Origin: an uncultured Lachnospiraceae bacterium
Lineage (GTDB): Bacteria; Bacillota; Clostridia; Lachnospirales; Lachnospiraceae
NCBI GenBank assembly: GCA_947177165.1
Contig: CAMWTP010000008.1
Location: forward strand, 39,133-103,132
Direction of reading: 5' to 3'
Length of the DNA stretch: 64,000 nt
Part shown: positions 44,166 to 52,533 of the stretch, piece by piece
Layout: every line of letters starts with the position of its first letter
Numbering within the stretch: position 1 is the first letter of the stretch
The notes under the pieces: generated by a model
The model's database searches: none
What the model saw: only the letters and a program-made list of their open reading frames with translations
Told to the model about the DNA's origin: nothing
Made by a program: the position numbers and the translations under genes

Positions 44166-44951
44166 ATGGCCATTTTAGAGGTAGAACATATTCAAAAAAC
44201 ATTCGGGAAAGCGCAGGTGTTGAAAGACATCAGTTTCTCAATGGAAAAAGGACAGACATTGTCTGTCATTGGCTCTTCGGGAAGCGGAAAGACAACGCTT
44301 CTTCGCTGCCTGAACTTTTTGGAAAAACCGGATACAGGTATTATCCGGGTCAACGGGGAGACCTTGTTTGACGCAGCCAATCCGTACACGGGGAAGGAGA
44401 GCGGGATTCGAAAGAATCGGCTCCACTTTGGCCTGGTATTCCAGTCGTTTAACCTGTTTCCGCAGTATACTGCACTGCAGAATGTCATGCTTGCGGGACA
44501 GCTTCTCGCGAAGGAGGCTGGCGACTATAAAGCGCGCAAAAAAGAAATCAACCTTGCGATTGAGGAGCATGCAAAGGAGCTGCTGGCGCAGATGGGGCTT
44601 GCCGACCGGATGGGAAACTACCCGCACCAGCTTTCCGGCGGACAGTGTCAGCGCGTCGCGATTGCACGCGCTCTGGCGCTTACGCCGGATATTCTGTGTT
44701 TTGACGAACCGACCTCCGCGCTGGACCCGGAGCTGACAGGAGAAGTACTGCGGGTTATCAGGGAGCTGGCAGACAAGGAAACTACCATGATTATTGTGAC
44801 GCATGAGATGGCGTTTGCGCGTGATGTCGCAGACAGTGTGATTTTTATGGATGACGGATATGTCGTCGAGCAGGGATCTCCTCAGGATGTCATAGAAAAC
44901 CCAAAGGAAGAACGGACAAAGCAGTTTTTATCACGCTATACACAGGGATAA
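44166..44951 (+). CDS. Amino-acid ABC transporter ATP-binding protein
   Basis: 261 residues. Walker A GSSGSGKTTLL, Q-loop FQSFNLFPQ, signature LSGGQCQRVAIARAL, Walker B ILCFDEP and H-loop VTHEMAF are all intact. This is the GlnQ type. It has an extra ~18 residues (KEAGDYKARKKEINLAIE) between Q-loop and signature, seen in some family members. GGGAGGG precedes the ATG, 18 bases after the permease stop. Confidence 0.93.
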   Translation: MAILEVEHIQKTFGKAQVLKDISFSMEKGQTLSVIGSSGSGKTTLLRCLNFLEKPDTGIIRVNGETLFDAANPYTGKESGIRKNRLHFGLVFQSFNLFPQYTALQNVMLAGQLLAKEAGDYKARKKEINLAIEEHAKELLAQMGLADRMGNYPHQLSGGQCQRVAIARALALTPDILCFDEPTSALDPELTGEVLRVIRELADKETTMIIVTHEMAFARDVADSVIFMDDGYVVEQGSPQDVIENPKEERTKQFLSRYTQG

Positions 44952-45034
44952 AATATGGGGTAATGTGTTGATAAGTTGTGAATTTAATGATATGATATAT
45001 GCGCCGTGATATTGATGATGAAGGAGATGGTGAC

Positions 45035-45817
45035 ATGGAACAGAAACAGAAGGAAGCCGCCAGGGTTTACAGGCAGAAGCAGATTGCGCCGGGAATCTAC
45101 GACATGTGGATCGACACGTCGCTTGCCAGCCAGGCCAGGCCGGGTCAGTTTATCAGCGTGTACACGCAGGACAAGTCGGCGCTTCTGCCGCGGCCGATCA
45201 GCATCTGCGAGGCAGATGCCGCAAACGGCAGACTGCGCATCGTGTACCGCGTGGCAGGAAAAGGGACGGAGGAGTTTTCGGGATACGGGGACGGCCACCG
45301 CGTGGATATACTCGGAACGCTCGGAAATGGTTTTCCGCTGGAAGAAGCAGAGGGAAAACGTGTTTTTCTGATGGGCGGCGGCATCGGCATTCCGCCTATG
45401 CTCGAGCTCGCGAAAGCTGTGAAGAATGCCGCTTCTGTTGATGTGATTGTCGGTTATCGGGACAAGGAGCTTTTCCTGGCGGAGGATTTGGCGAAATATG
45501 CGCCGGTTCATATTGCGACGGAGGATGGCAGTGCCGGCACAAAAGGAAATGTCATGAATGTCATTGGGACAGCAGGTTTGGAGGCGGACGTTATTTATGC
45601 CTGCGGTCCGATGCCCATGCTTCGGGCAATTAAAAAGTACGCTGCTGAAAAAGGCATTAAAGCATATATTTCGCTGGAAGAGCGGATGGCGTGCGGTGTC
45701 GGCGCGTGTCTCGGGTGTGTTGTGAGGACGCGGGAAGTCGATCATCACTCTCATGTGAATAATGCGAGAATCTGCACGGATGGCCCCGTTTACGCCGCAG
45801 AGGATGTGGAAATATAG
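45035..45817 (+). CDS. pyrK: Dihydroorotate dehydrogenase electron-transfer subunit
   Basis: About 260 residues. The FAD domain has RPISICEAD, the NAD-binding part GGGIGIPPMLELA, and the C-terminal Cys cluster ERMACGVGACLGCVV followed by a fourth Cys in ICTDGPV, for the 2Fe-2S centre. It passes electrons from PyrD to NAD+ in pyrimidine synthesis. ATG 45035 follows AAGGAG; a longer in-frame start at 44999 is less likely. Operon with pyrD, 69 bases downstream. Confidence 0.93.
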   Translation: MEQKQKEAARVYRQKQIAPGIYDMWIDTSLASQARPGQFISVYTQDKSALLPRPISICEADAANGRLRIVYRVAGKGTEEFSGYGDGHRVDILGTLGNGFPLEEAEGKRVFLMGGGIGIPPMLELAKAVKNAASVDVIVGYRDKELFLAEDLAKYAPVHIATEDGSAGTKGNVMNVIGTAGLEADVIYACGPMPMLRAIKKYAAEKGIKAYISLEERMACGVGACLGCVVRTREVDHHSHVNNARICTDGPVYAAEDVEI

Positions 45818-45886
45818 AGGAGAACTGGTTCGAAGGATGTAATATCTCCCGGATTCGCGGGAGTTGGCAGCAGGGAGGGAATAGAT

Positions 45887-46792
45887 ATGTTGAATACGAA
45901 AATAAATATAGCAGGCGTCACCTTCAAAAATCCTGTGATGACGGCATCGGGAACGTTCGGTTCCGGCATGGAGTACGCTGAATTTGTCGATTTGAACGGT
46001 CTCGGCGCAGTCGTGACAAAGGGTGTTGCCAATGTGCCGTGGGAGGGCAATCCGACACCGCGTGTGCAGGAGACTTATGGCGGCATGCTCAACGCGATCG
46101 GTCTGCAGAACCCTGGAATTGATGTGTTTATCGAGCGGGATATTCCGTTTTTAAGGCAGTATGACACCAGAATCATCGTCAATGTCTGCGGGCGTTCGGT
46201 ATCAGATTATGTGGAAGTTGTGGAAAAGCTGGCAGACCAGCCTGTTGACATGCTTGAGATCAACGTATCCTGTCCCAATGTCAGGCATGGAGGGATTGCT
46301 TTTGGACAAGATCCCAGGTGCCTGTTTGACATCACCAGGGAGATCAAGGCAAAGGCAAAGCAGCCGATCATCATGAAATTGTCACCGAATGTCACTGACA
46401 TTACAGAAATGGCAAAGGCGGCGGAGGCAGCCGGGAGTGATGCGATTTCGCTGATCAATACGATCACAGGCATGAAGATTGACGTCCATAAGAAAACCTT
46501 TGCACTGGCGAACAGGACAGGAGGACTTTCCGGGCCTGCGATCAAGCCGGTTGCGGTGCGCATGGTATATCAGGCAGCGAATGCTGTAAAGATACCGGTT
46601 ATCGGCATGGGAGGTATCGCAAACGCGGAGGATGCGATTGAGTTCATGCTTGCCGGTGCGACAGGTGTCGCTGTCGGCGCGATGAACTTTGTCAACCCTT
46701 ACACAACAGCCGAAGTCGTAAAAGGAATCGAGGATTATATGCGGCAGTATAGTATCGAGCAACTGAGTGATATCATCGGGACAGTGCAGTAG
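45887..46792 (+). CDS. pyrD: Dihydroorotate dehydrogenase, class 1B catalytic subunit
   Basis: 301 residues. FMN-dependent oxidation of dihydroorotate to orotate, with PyrK as partner and NAD+ as acceptor. Motifs: NPVMTASGTFGSG, INVSCPNVRHGG (catalytic Cys), KLSPNVTDI (FMN Lys) and IGMGGIANAEDA (phosphate loop). GGAGGGAAT lies upstream. No other pyr gene is in the window. Confidence 0.95.
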   Translation: MLNTKINIAGVTFKNPVMTASGTFGSGMEYAEFVDLNGLGAVVTKGVANVPWEGNPTPRVQETYGGMLNAIGLQNPGIDVFIERDIPFLRQYDTRIIVNVCGRSVSDYVEVVEKLADQPVDMLEINVSCPNVRHGGIAFGQDPRCLFDITREIKAKAKQPIIMKLSPNVTDITEMAKAAEAAGSDAISLINTITGMKIDVHKKTFALANRTGGLSGPAIKPVAVRMVYQAANAVKIPVIGMGGIANAEDAIEFMLAGATGVAVGAMNFVNPYTTAEVVKGIEDYMRQYSIEQLSDIIGTVQ

Positions 46793-46821
46793 GAAGATGG
46801 AAAAACAAAGGATATAAAACC

Positions 46822-48225
46822 ATGTATGAAAGACAAATCCATAAAAATAGTATACATAAAGATAAAAAGAGACATTTTCGTTTCAGCGCGTTGTTGGCGG
46901 CTGCCGCTGCTGCAGGTATATTGACGGCAGGCTTTTCAGGGATAACTGCGAATGCGGCGGAGCTGTCGGAACCTGTTCTGAATCCTGTCCCGGCACAGGA
47001 GGAGGCGTCAAAGGAAGAACAGCGGGTAACAGGGCGCCAATACATCATCTCGCAGGATGGCACAGGTGATTTTACGACGATACAGGAAGGGGTAGACCAC
47101 GCGTCAAATGGAGATACCCTGATTGTCTGCCCTGGAATCTATAACGAAGCTGTGCAGGCTATTGGAAAGGAAATCAACATAACCGGAACGAGCAAAGAGC
47201 TCTGTGTCCTTCAATATGATACGATTTCCTATCGCACGGCGCCTCTCACTGTAGCGGCAGGCAGGATTTCTAATCTGACGATATACGGCAGGAGCAGCGG
47301 AGCCGGACAGGTAATTCTCACGGAGGAGGAGATCGCGAAAATTAATTCCGAATTGGTTGGGGACAGCTGGGACCGCCAGAAAAATTACAGGGGTTATGCA
47401 GTTCATGTTGATTCGGATTTTTCATTTGGCAGGACACTCAGCTTTGAGAACTGCCGTATTATTTCCGAGAATAACCATGCGGCTGGTATAGGCACCAGAG
47501 GGAAGAGTACAATCCGTTTTGACAACTGTGAGATAATCTCCATGGGAGGGGGCAGCTGCATCTTTATGCACGACCCGGTCACGGAGGAGATGAGCGGTGA
47601 GGCAGCCCTGGTTGTGAAGGACTGCTATCTGACGAGTTATCTGTGTCCCTATGTTCTGACATTTCAGTCTTATCTGCCGGAATACAATTTATTTGCCCTG
47701 ACATTTCAGAATACGCATGTGAGCGCAGTGGAATACGCGTTTGACGGAAGTTATGTTCCGATGAATGTGAATACATCATTCGATGTGGATACGCTCGCGG
47801 CGCTCGAGGAAGCCGGCGGTCTCTACGTGGCAGGACTAAGCAGCTCGGCGGCTCAGCTTGTGCACAGGATGACAACGCAGGACATGTTTGTGTATGTAGA
47901 GGAGCTGGAGGAAGCACTCAGGTCAGGCAATGCGGCAAATGTTGTTACGGTCAATCTTCCGGAGGGAATCACGCGCATTGGCTATCTGGAGGAGGGTGAA
48001 TATACCGGGGATATCATTATACCGTCGGGCCATATCAAGCATCATGTGATCGCCATATATAATAGAAGCAATCAACCCGGAAACGGCTGGTGCGGGCTGG
48101 ATAATGCGTACCTGACATCAGACAGTTATGGAAATACGCTTGTGGAGATGAATACCGTCACCATTCCGAATATTGCCGCCGGCGTACAAGCTTTGTATTC
48201 TTCAGTTTCTGCAGATGATCGGTGA
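46822..48225 (+). CDS. Exported right-handed beta-helix (pectinesterase-like) protein
   Basis: 467 residues. After a basic start comes a signal peptide (ALLAAAAAAGILTAGFSG, then ITANAAE), then ISQDGTGDFTTIQEGVDHA and IVCPGIYNEAV, the typical start of the pectinesterase/DUF1565 beta-helix. The rest forms repeating strands (ISNLTIYG, FENCRIIS, FDNCEIIS). The catalytic pectinesterase Gln/Asp motifs were not recognised. It is secreted or loosely wall-bound; a polysaccharide-related role is likely. Its last 68 bases overlap the end of the convergent LytTR gene. Confidence 0.78.
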   Translation: MYERQIHKNSIHKDKKRHFRFSALLAAAAAAGILTAGFSGITANAAELSEPVLNPVPAQEEASKEEQRVTGRQYIISQDGTGDFTTIQEGVDHASNGDTLIVCPGIYNEAVQAIGKEINITGTSKELCVLQYDTISYRTAPLTVAAGRISNLTIYGRSSGAGQVILTEEEIAKINSELVGDSWDRQKNYRGYAVHVDSDFSFGRTLSFENCRIISENNHAAGIGTRGKSTIRFDNCEIISMGGGSCIFMHDPVTEEMSGEAALVVKDCYLTSYLCPYVLTFQSYLPEYNLFALTFQNTHVSAVEYAFDGSYVPMNVNTSFDVDTLAALEEAGGLYVAGLSSSAAQLVHRMTTQDMFVYVEELEEALRSGNAANVVTVNLPEGITRIGYLEEGEYTGDIIIPSGHIKHHVIAIYNRSNQPGNGWCGLDNAYLTSDSYGNTLVEMNTVTIPNIAAGVQALYSSVSADDR

Positions 48226-48904
48226 GTGACTTGTAGTACTCATACCTGCTGATGCGCAGCTGTTCACCGGTAGTGAGCATCACATAATCGCGGCTATAGC
48301 CGGAGATGTAGCCGGCATTGACCAGATAAGATTTATGGATGCGCAGGAATTGACAATTCTTCTGACGAAGGAGCATCTCCACCACGTCTAGTTTCCGGTA
48401 AAACGTGTCGCGGCGATTTGCGGAGACGACGTGGGTGCGCCTTCCCTCGGAAGCAAAATATCGAATTTCATTTAAAGGGATATGGAAGTATTCCGGTCTG
48501 ACATAGTAAGAGAATGAATCAGAATCGTCAAGAATTGTTTCGTAAGCAAGAGCGGCGTATGTCCACAGGTATTTTCGGCTTATGCCGGGCAGGACATACA
48601 TCGGTTCTAACAGGACATCCTCGGCGGGCGGAATGTAGTCATCTCCTCTCGAAATAATGGAGATCAGCCTTTGGTTTTTGCGCTTGGCCATCATGACTGC
48701 GCTGCGCATCAGGCTGTCTTCTTTTTCTATGTCGTAGAAGAGAATGTCTGGGCAGTTGCAGTCGATGCAGCGCTGCAGTTCGTAGGCATTGTGGTAACAC
48801 ATCACAGCGATCTGTACATCCCGCTGCTGGAAACACCGCAATACCTCATTTTTTACAAAATCTAATAGTTCATCGCGCTCATAACAAAAAGCAAAATTAA
48901 TCAT
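48158..48904 (-). CDS. LytTR-family response regulator with degenerate receiver
   Basis: About 248 residues. The C-terminal ~100 residues are a LytTR DNA-binding domain (IPLNEIRYFASEGRRTHVV, FLRIHKSYLVNAGYI). The first ~120 resemble a receiver; DILFYDIEKED has the acceptor-like Asp, but the conserved Thr/Ser and Lys are not apparent. Start ATG 48904 (MINFAFCYERD) is chosen because AAGGAG lies 8 bases upstream on the minus strand; longer starts do not have one. No sensor kinase is adjacent. It is tail-to-tail with the beta-helix gene. Confidence 0.8.
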   Translation of the reverse strand: MINFAFCYERDELLDFVKNEVLRCFQQRDVQIAVMCYHNAYELQRCIDCNCPDILFYDIEKEDSLMRSAVMMAKRKNQRLISIISRGDDYIPPAEDVLLEPMYVLPGISRKYLWTYAALAYETILDDSDSFSYYVRPEYFHIPLNEIRYFASEGRRTHVVSANRRDTFYRKLDVVEMLLRQKNCQFLRIHKSYLVNAGYISGYSRDYVMLTTGEQLRISRYEYYKSLTDHLQKLKNTKLVRRRQYSEW

Positions 48905-49109
48905 GTCGGTCAGCTCCTTCGTAAATTTCATTGTATCATGTTCTGCAGGATAATTGTTTGCAAGAGTAACTATATAACGAAAAAAGGGGAAATGGCATAG
49001 GACATTAGTACCAATTTGAGGTGTTTTTTGCATACAATGATACAAAATCATAATTTGTTCTCGCTGAGAATATACATTAATACAATACAGTGTGTTAGGA
49101 GTAGCTTCC

Positions 49110-49637
49110 ATGACCCGGATATCAAATATGCTGATACCAGCGTTGATTTTCTATATTGTTGCGATGGGGTTGTCACAGAAGAAGGACATCTATGCGAGTT
49201 TCACCAGGGGTGCGAAGGACGGAATGAAGACTGTGGCCGGCATTGTGCCGACGCTGCTCGGACTGATGATTGCGGTGGGAGTGCTCCGTGCATCGGGTTT
49301 TCTGGAGGCCGCAGGTGAATTCATTGGACGTGCGGTCACTATGTTTTCCGGCGATTTTCCCAACGAACTGATCTCGCTTTTTGTAGTAAAGCTCTTCTCG
49401 GCGTCGGCAGCGACCGGGCTTGCGCTCGATATTTTCAAGGAATATGGTACAGATTCCTTTGCCGGGCTTGCGACATCGCTTGCGCTTGCCAGCACGGAGA
49501 CTGTTTTTTATACCATGTCCGTTTATTTTATGGCGGCAAAGGTCACAAAGACGCGATGGACGCTTGCCGGGGCACTTCTGTCCACGTTTTCAGGAATTGC
49601 GGCAAGTGTTGTACTTGCAGGTATTTTAGCACGTTAA
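49110..49637 (+). CDS. spmB: Spore maturation protein B-like (nucleoside-recognition domain)
   Basis: About 175 residues, polytopic: SNMLIPALIFYIVAMGL, AGIVPTLLGLMIAVGVL, and glycine/serine-rich helices with SLALASTETVFYTMSVYF, the gate-domain motif of SpmB. SpmA/SpmB help dehydrate the spore core in Bacillus and Clostridium. AGGAG lies 8 bases before ATG 49110. Unusually, spmA is not beside it; the gene upstream is the minus-strand LytTR regulator. Confidence 0.85.
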   Translation: MTRISNMLIPALIFYIVAMGLSQKKDIYASFTRGAKDGMKTVAGIVPTLLGLMIAVGVLRASGFLEAAGEFIGRAVTMFSGDFPNELISLFVVKLFSASAATGLALDIFKEYGTDSFAGLATSLALASTETVFYTMSVYFMAAKVTKTRWTLAGALLSTFSGIAASVVLAGILAR

Positions 49638-49703
49638 ATTGAAAAAGTGATGAAAAAATATTGTGCACTTTTCATGAATTTTCCGACAGTTTTCATTATA
49701 TTA

Positions 49704-49732
49704 TTGATAATACAGCAAGCAAGTACTATACT
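49704..49732 (+). promoter_or_regulatory. Sigma-A promoter of the chemoreceptor gene
   Basis: TTGATA (49704-49709), a 17-base spacer and TATACT (49727-49732), 64 bases before the start. A GTCTGCA/TGCAGAC hairpin lies in the leader near 49753-49776. Confidence 0.75.
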
Positions 49733-49795
49733 TTTATATAAGATAAAAATATGTCTGCAGAAGCGGATGTGCAGACGGAAAACGGAGGATGAGAT

Positions 49796-51535
49796 ATGCG
49801 TGCATTTAGAAACATGAGCGTTCGTTACAAAATCATGATACCGCTGGTCACACTGGCGGTGATCATACTGCTTATGGGAATAACGAACTACACTGGTATG
49901 AATAACATTATGGATGCGAGCACATCCATATCGGGAAACTATGCGAGATGTCTGGATATGGCGGGAGATTTTAACGCGGATTTCCAGCATATGTCGCGCA
50001 TTGCATACAACCACATTGTGGCAGATGATGAGGCGGCATACAGGGAGCTGGAAGATGAGACGAAGAAGGTTTTTGCCAATATAAAGTCGACGCAGGAACA
50101 GTTTGAGACGCTGCTGGATGCCGGCACGAACGAGGAGGAATTATACGAAGAGTTTTCGCGTGCCTTTGAGGTGTTTAAGGGAGACTTTTCCGAAGTGATG
50201 GCACTCAGTGCCAGCGGCGACACTTCAGCGGCGATCGCTGTGGCAAACGGCGAAATGACCGATAGTATGGATGTTGTGACCGATTGTCTCTCGCAGTTGA
50301 GGAACTACGAGATGACGGCAGTACTGGCAGCGGTATCAGCAAATGAGAATGCGTACAATGCAGCTGTTGCACGGGGAGTTGCGCTCATGATTTTTGGTCT
50401 TATCATGACGCTCGGATCCATTATTTTATGCAATACTGAGATTGTCACGCCGGTTCTTAAAATCAATAAAGAAGTGACAGGCATTGTCGATGATATTCTT
50501 GAGGGCAGAGGCGATCTGACCAGGAGAGTTACCATTACAGGCAGAGATGAGATTGGACGTCTCTCAAAGAGTATGGATACGTTTATCGAGACGCTGCAGG
50601 GCATCATGGGAAAGATCACAGGAAATGCCGTCACGCTCGACACAATTGTGACACAGGTGTCAGAAAATGTGTCCTCTGCAAACGGAAGCTCGTGTGACAT
50701 CTCCGCAGCGATGGAGGAGCTTTCGGCTTCCATGGAGGAGGTCGCGGCCACAGCGTCCAGCGTAAATGGCAAAGCCGGTGAGGTGGGCGATAATGTCAAT
50801 GAACTTGCGGAGGCTTCCGGAAACCTTCAGGACTATGCCGATGCGATGGAAAAGCGGGCGAGTGATCTCGAGAATACGGCAGTTTCCAACAAAGATAATA
50901 CAAGCAGTGTCATAGAACATATTCTGGATTCCCTGAAGAAAGCGATGGAGGATTCCAGGAGCGTTGACCGCGTCAATGACCTGACAAATGAGATCCTGAG
51001 CATTTCCTCACAGACAAACCTGCTCGCGCTCAATGCATCGATCGAGGCGGCGAGGGCAGGCGATGCGGGAAGAGGGTTTGCGGTTGTGGCTGACGAGATC
51101 AGGCAGCTGGCGGATTCGAGCCGGGAGACGGCGAGCAATATCCAGAATATCAATAATATGGTAACGGCGGCTGTGCATGAGCTTGTCAGAAATTCGGACG
51201 AGATTGTGCGTTATATCAATGAAACAGTCCTGCCTGACTATGATGGATTTGTGCAGAGCGGCAGACAGTACCGTGAGGATGCTGTGCATGTCAATGAGAT
51301 CGTGACGCGGTTCAATGACATGTCGGACGGCCTGAGGACGATTGTTTCAGAGATTACAGAATCGATACGGGGCATCAGTCTCGCCATTGACGAGAGCGCG
51401 AACGCTGTGACAATGGCGGCCATGAATACCAACGACTTAGTGGAGGAAATCTCACAGATTTCAAAGCAGATGGAGGAGAATAGTTCGATTTCAATTCAGC
51501 TCAGGCAGGAGTCAGACAGATTCGTCAATCTCTGA
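49796..51535 (+). CDS. Methyl-accepting chemotaxis protein
   Basis: 579 residues. TM1 (about 14-31, [18 protein letters not shown]), a periplasm-side four-helix sensor (about 35-185), TM2 (about 199-215, [17 protein letters not shown]), HAMP (about 218-275) and the signalling domain to the end. The hairpin tip [20 protein letters not shown] is intact and contacts CheA/CheW. It acts in the cytoplasmic membrane to steer the flagella encoded at 20-26 kb. The ligand is unknown. It has its own promoter at 49704. Confidence 0.95.
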   Translation: MRAFRNMSVRYKIMIPLVTLAVIILLMGITNYTGMNNIMDASTSISGNYARCLDMAGDFNADFQHMSRIAYNHIVADDEAAYRELEDETKKVFANIKSTQEQFETLLDAGTNEEELYEEFSRAFEVFKGDFSEVMALSASGDTSAAIAVANGEMTDSMDVVTDCLSQLRNYEMTAVLAAVSANENAYNAAVARGVALMIFGLIMTLGSIILCNTEIVTPVLKINKEVTGIVDDILEGRGDLTRRVTITGRDEIGRLSKSMDTFIETLQGIMGKITGNAVTLDTIVTQVSENVSSANGSSCDISAAMEELSASMEEVAATASSVNGKAGEVGDNVNELAEASGNLQDYADAMEKRASDLENTAVSNKDNTSSVIEHILDSLKKAMEDSRSVDRVNDLTNEILSISSQTNLLALNASIEAARAGDAGRGFAVVADEIRQLADSSRETASNIQNINNMVTAAVHELVRNSDEIVRYINETVLPDYDGFVQSGRQYREDAVHVNEIVTRFNDMSDGLRTIVSEITESIRGISLAIDESANAVTMAAMNTNDLVEEISQISKQMEENSSISIQLRQESDRFVNL

Positions 51536-51718
51536 TGTATTTATGACGATACATTGTGAAGCGATGGATGCTGCAGGGCGATGAGCGGACATCGTATATA
51601 AAAGAAAACAGAAGACAGGCACCAGATATGCACAGATCCGGGGCTGTCTGCAAATATGAGAATCGTAAAGAGATAATATTTATTTCTTTACGGTTCCTTC
51701 GTGTAAAAGGACTTTATC

Positions 51719-52483
51719 ATGAACAAAATATTGATTATCGAGGCTGACTTTGAGCTGGCAGAGAGGCTGTGCATGGCGCTGACAGACAACGAGACACATG
51801 CTTTTAGCTGCGGGACGATCGAGGCGGCGGCTGCTTTGCTGGAAAGCGAACAATACCAGCAGATTATCATTGACACGGAGTTTCCGGAAGGGAACGGCTA
51901 TGGCCTTATATATGAGTCTGTGCCGGGTTTCTGCGAATCAGCTGATGTTCCAGTTATACTGATTGTCCCAAATGATAAAAAACCTGATGCGGCGGAACCG
52001 CGCGTGCAGGGAATCGCAGATTACATCACCAAACCTTTCAGTATATCCGTTCTCAAGGCAAAGGTTTGGACACAATTCAATCGCGGCAAGAGAAATTCCA
52101 GTTTCCGTGCGATCAGCCGGTTTGAGGCGATCGGTGCGGGCAGCCGGAAAAGTATCATCGGTGAGCATATTGTGGAAATTGATGATTACATATTTAATTT
52201 CGACACTGAGGAATACAGTGTCGCCGGGAAAAAAGTACAGCTCAACACCCTGGAACAGTGTCTGCTGCGCAATTTAGTGGAGAATGAGGGAATCGTGCTT
52301 AAGAAAAAGGCCCTGGTGGAGAAACTGAGGACAGAGAGCAGGATGGTATATGTAGACGAGGCGATACTGGCAGAGGTTGTGCACATGCTCAGCAACAAAC
52401 TGGATGCGTGCAATTATATCAAGACTGTGTACGGCATTGGTTACTTATGGGATTTGGCGGAGGATAAAAATAAGAGCAGCTAA
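51719..52483 (+). CDS. OmpR/PhoB-type response regulator
   Basis: 254 residues. Receiver domain with phospho-acceptor Asp in IIIDTEFPEG (about residue 52), Lys in YITKPF (~103). The N-terminal acidic pair is IEADFE. The C-terminal winged helix (~150-245) carries KKVQLNTLEQCLLRNLVENE and VYGIGYLW. It lies 50 bases before a hybrid kinase gene and is probably its output partner. The 183-base gap before it shows a run of A/G-rich sequence but no clear promoter. Confidence 0.9.
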   Translation: MNKILIIEADFELAERLCMALTDNETHAFSCGTIEAAAALLESEQYQQIIIDTEFPEGNGYGLIYESVPGFCESADVPVILIVPNDKKPDAAEPRVQGIADYITKPFSISVLKAKVWTQFNRGKRNSSFRAISRFEAIGAGSRKSIIGEHIVEIDDYIFNFDTEEYSVAGKKVQLNTLEQCLLRNLVENEGIVLKKKALVEKLRTESRMVYVDEAILAEVVHMLSNKLDACNYIKTVYGIGYLWDLAEDKNKSS

Positions 52484-52533
52484 AAAACTGCGGCAAAATA
52501 ATATGTGGGCAGCACGGAGGATTATAAGATATT

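Noticed and set aside
46822..48225. Active pectinesterase
   Set aside because: Only the N-terminal beta-helix signature is present; catalytic Gln/Asp/Arg motifs were not recognised.
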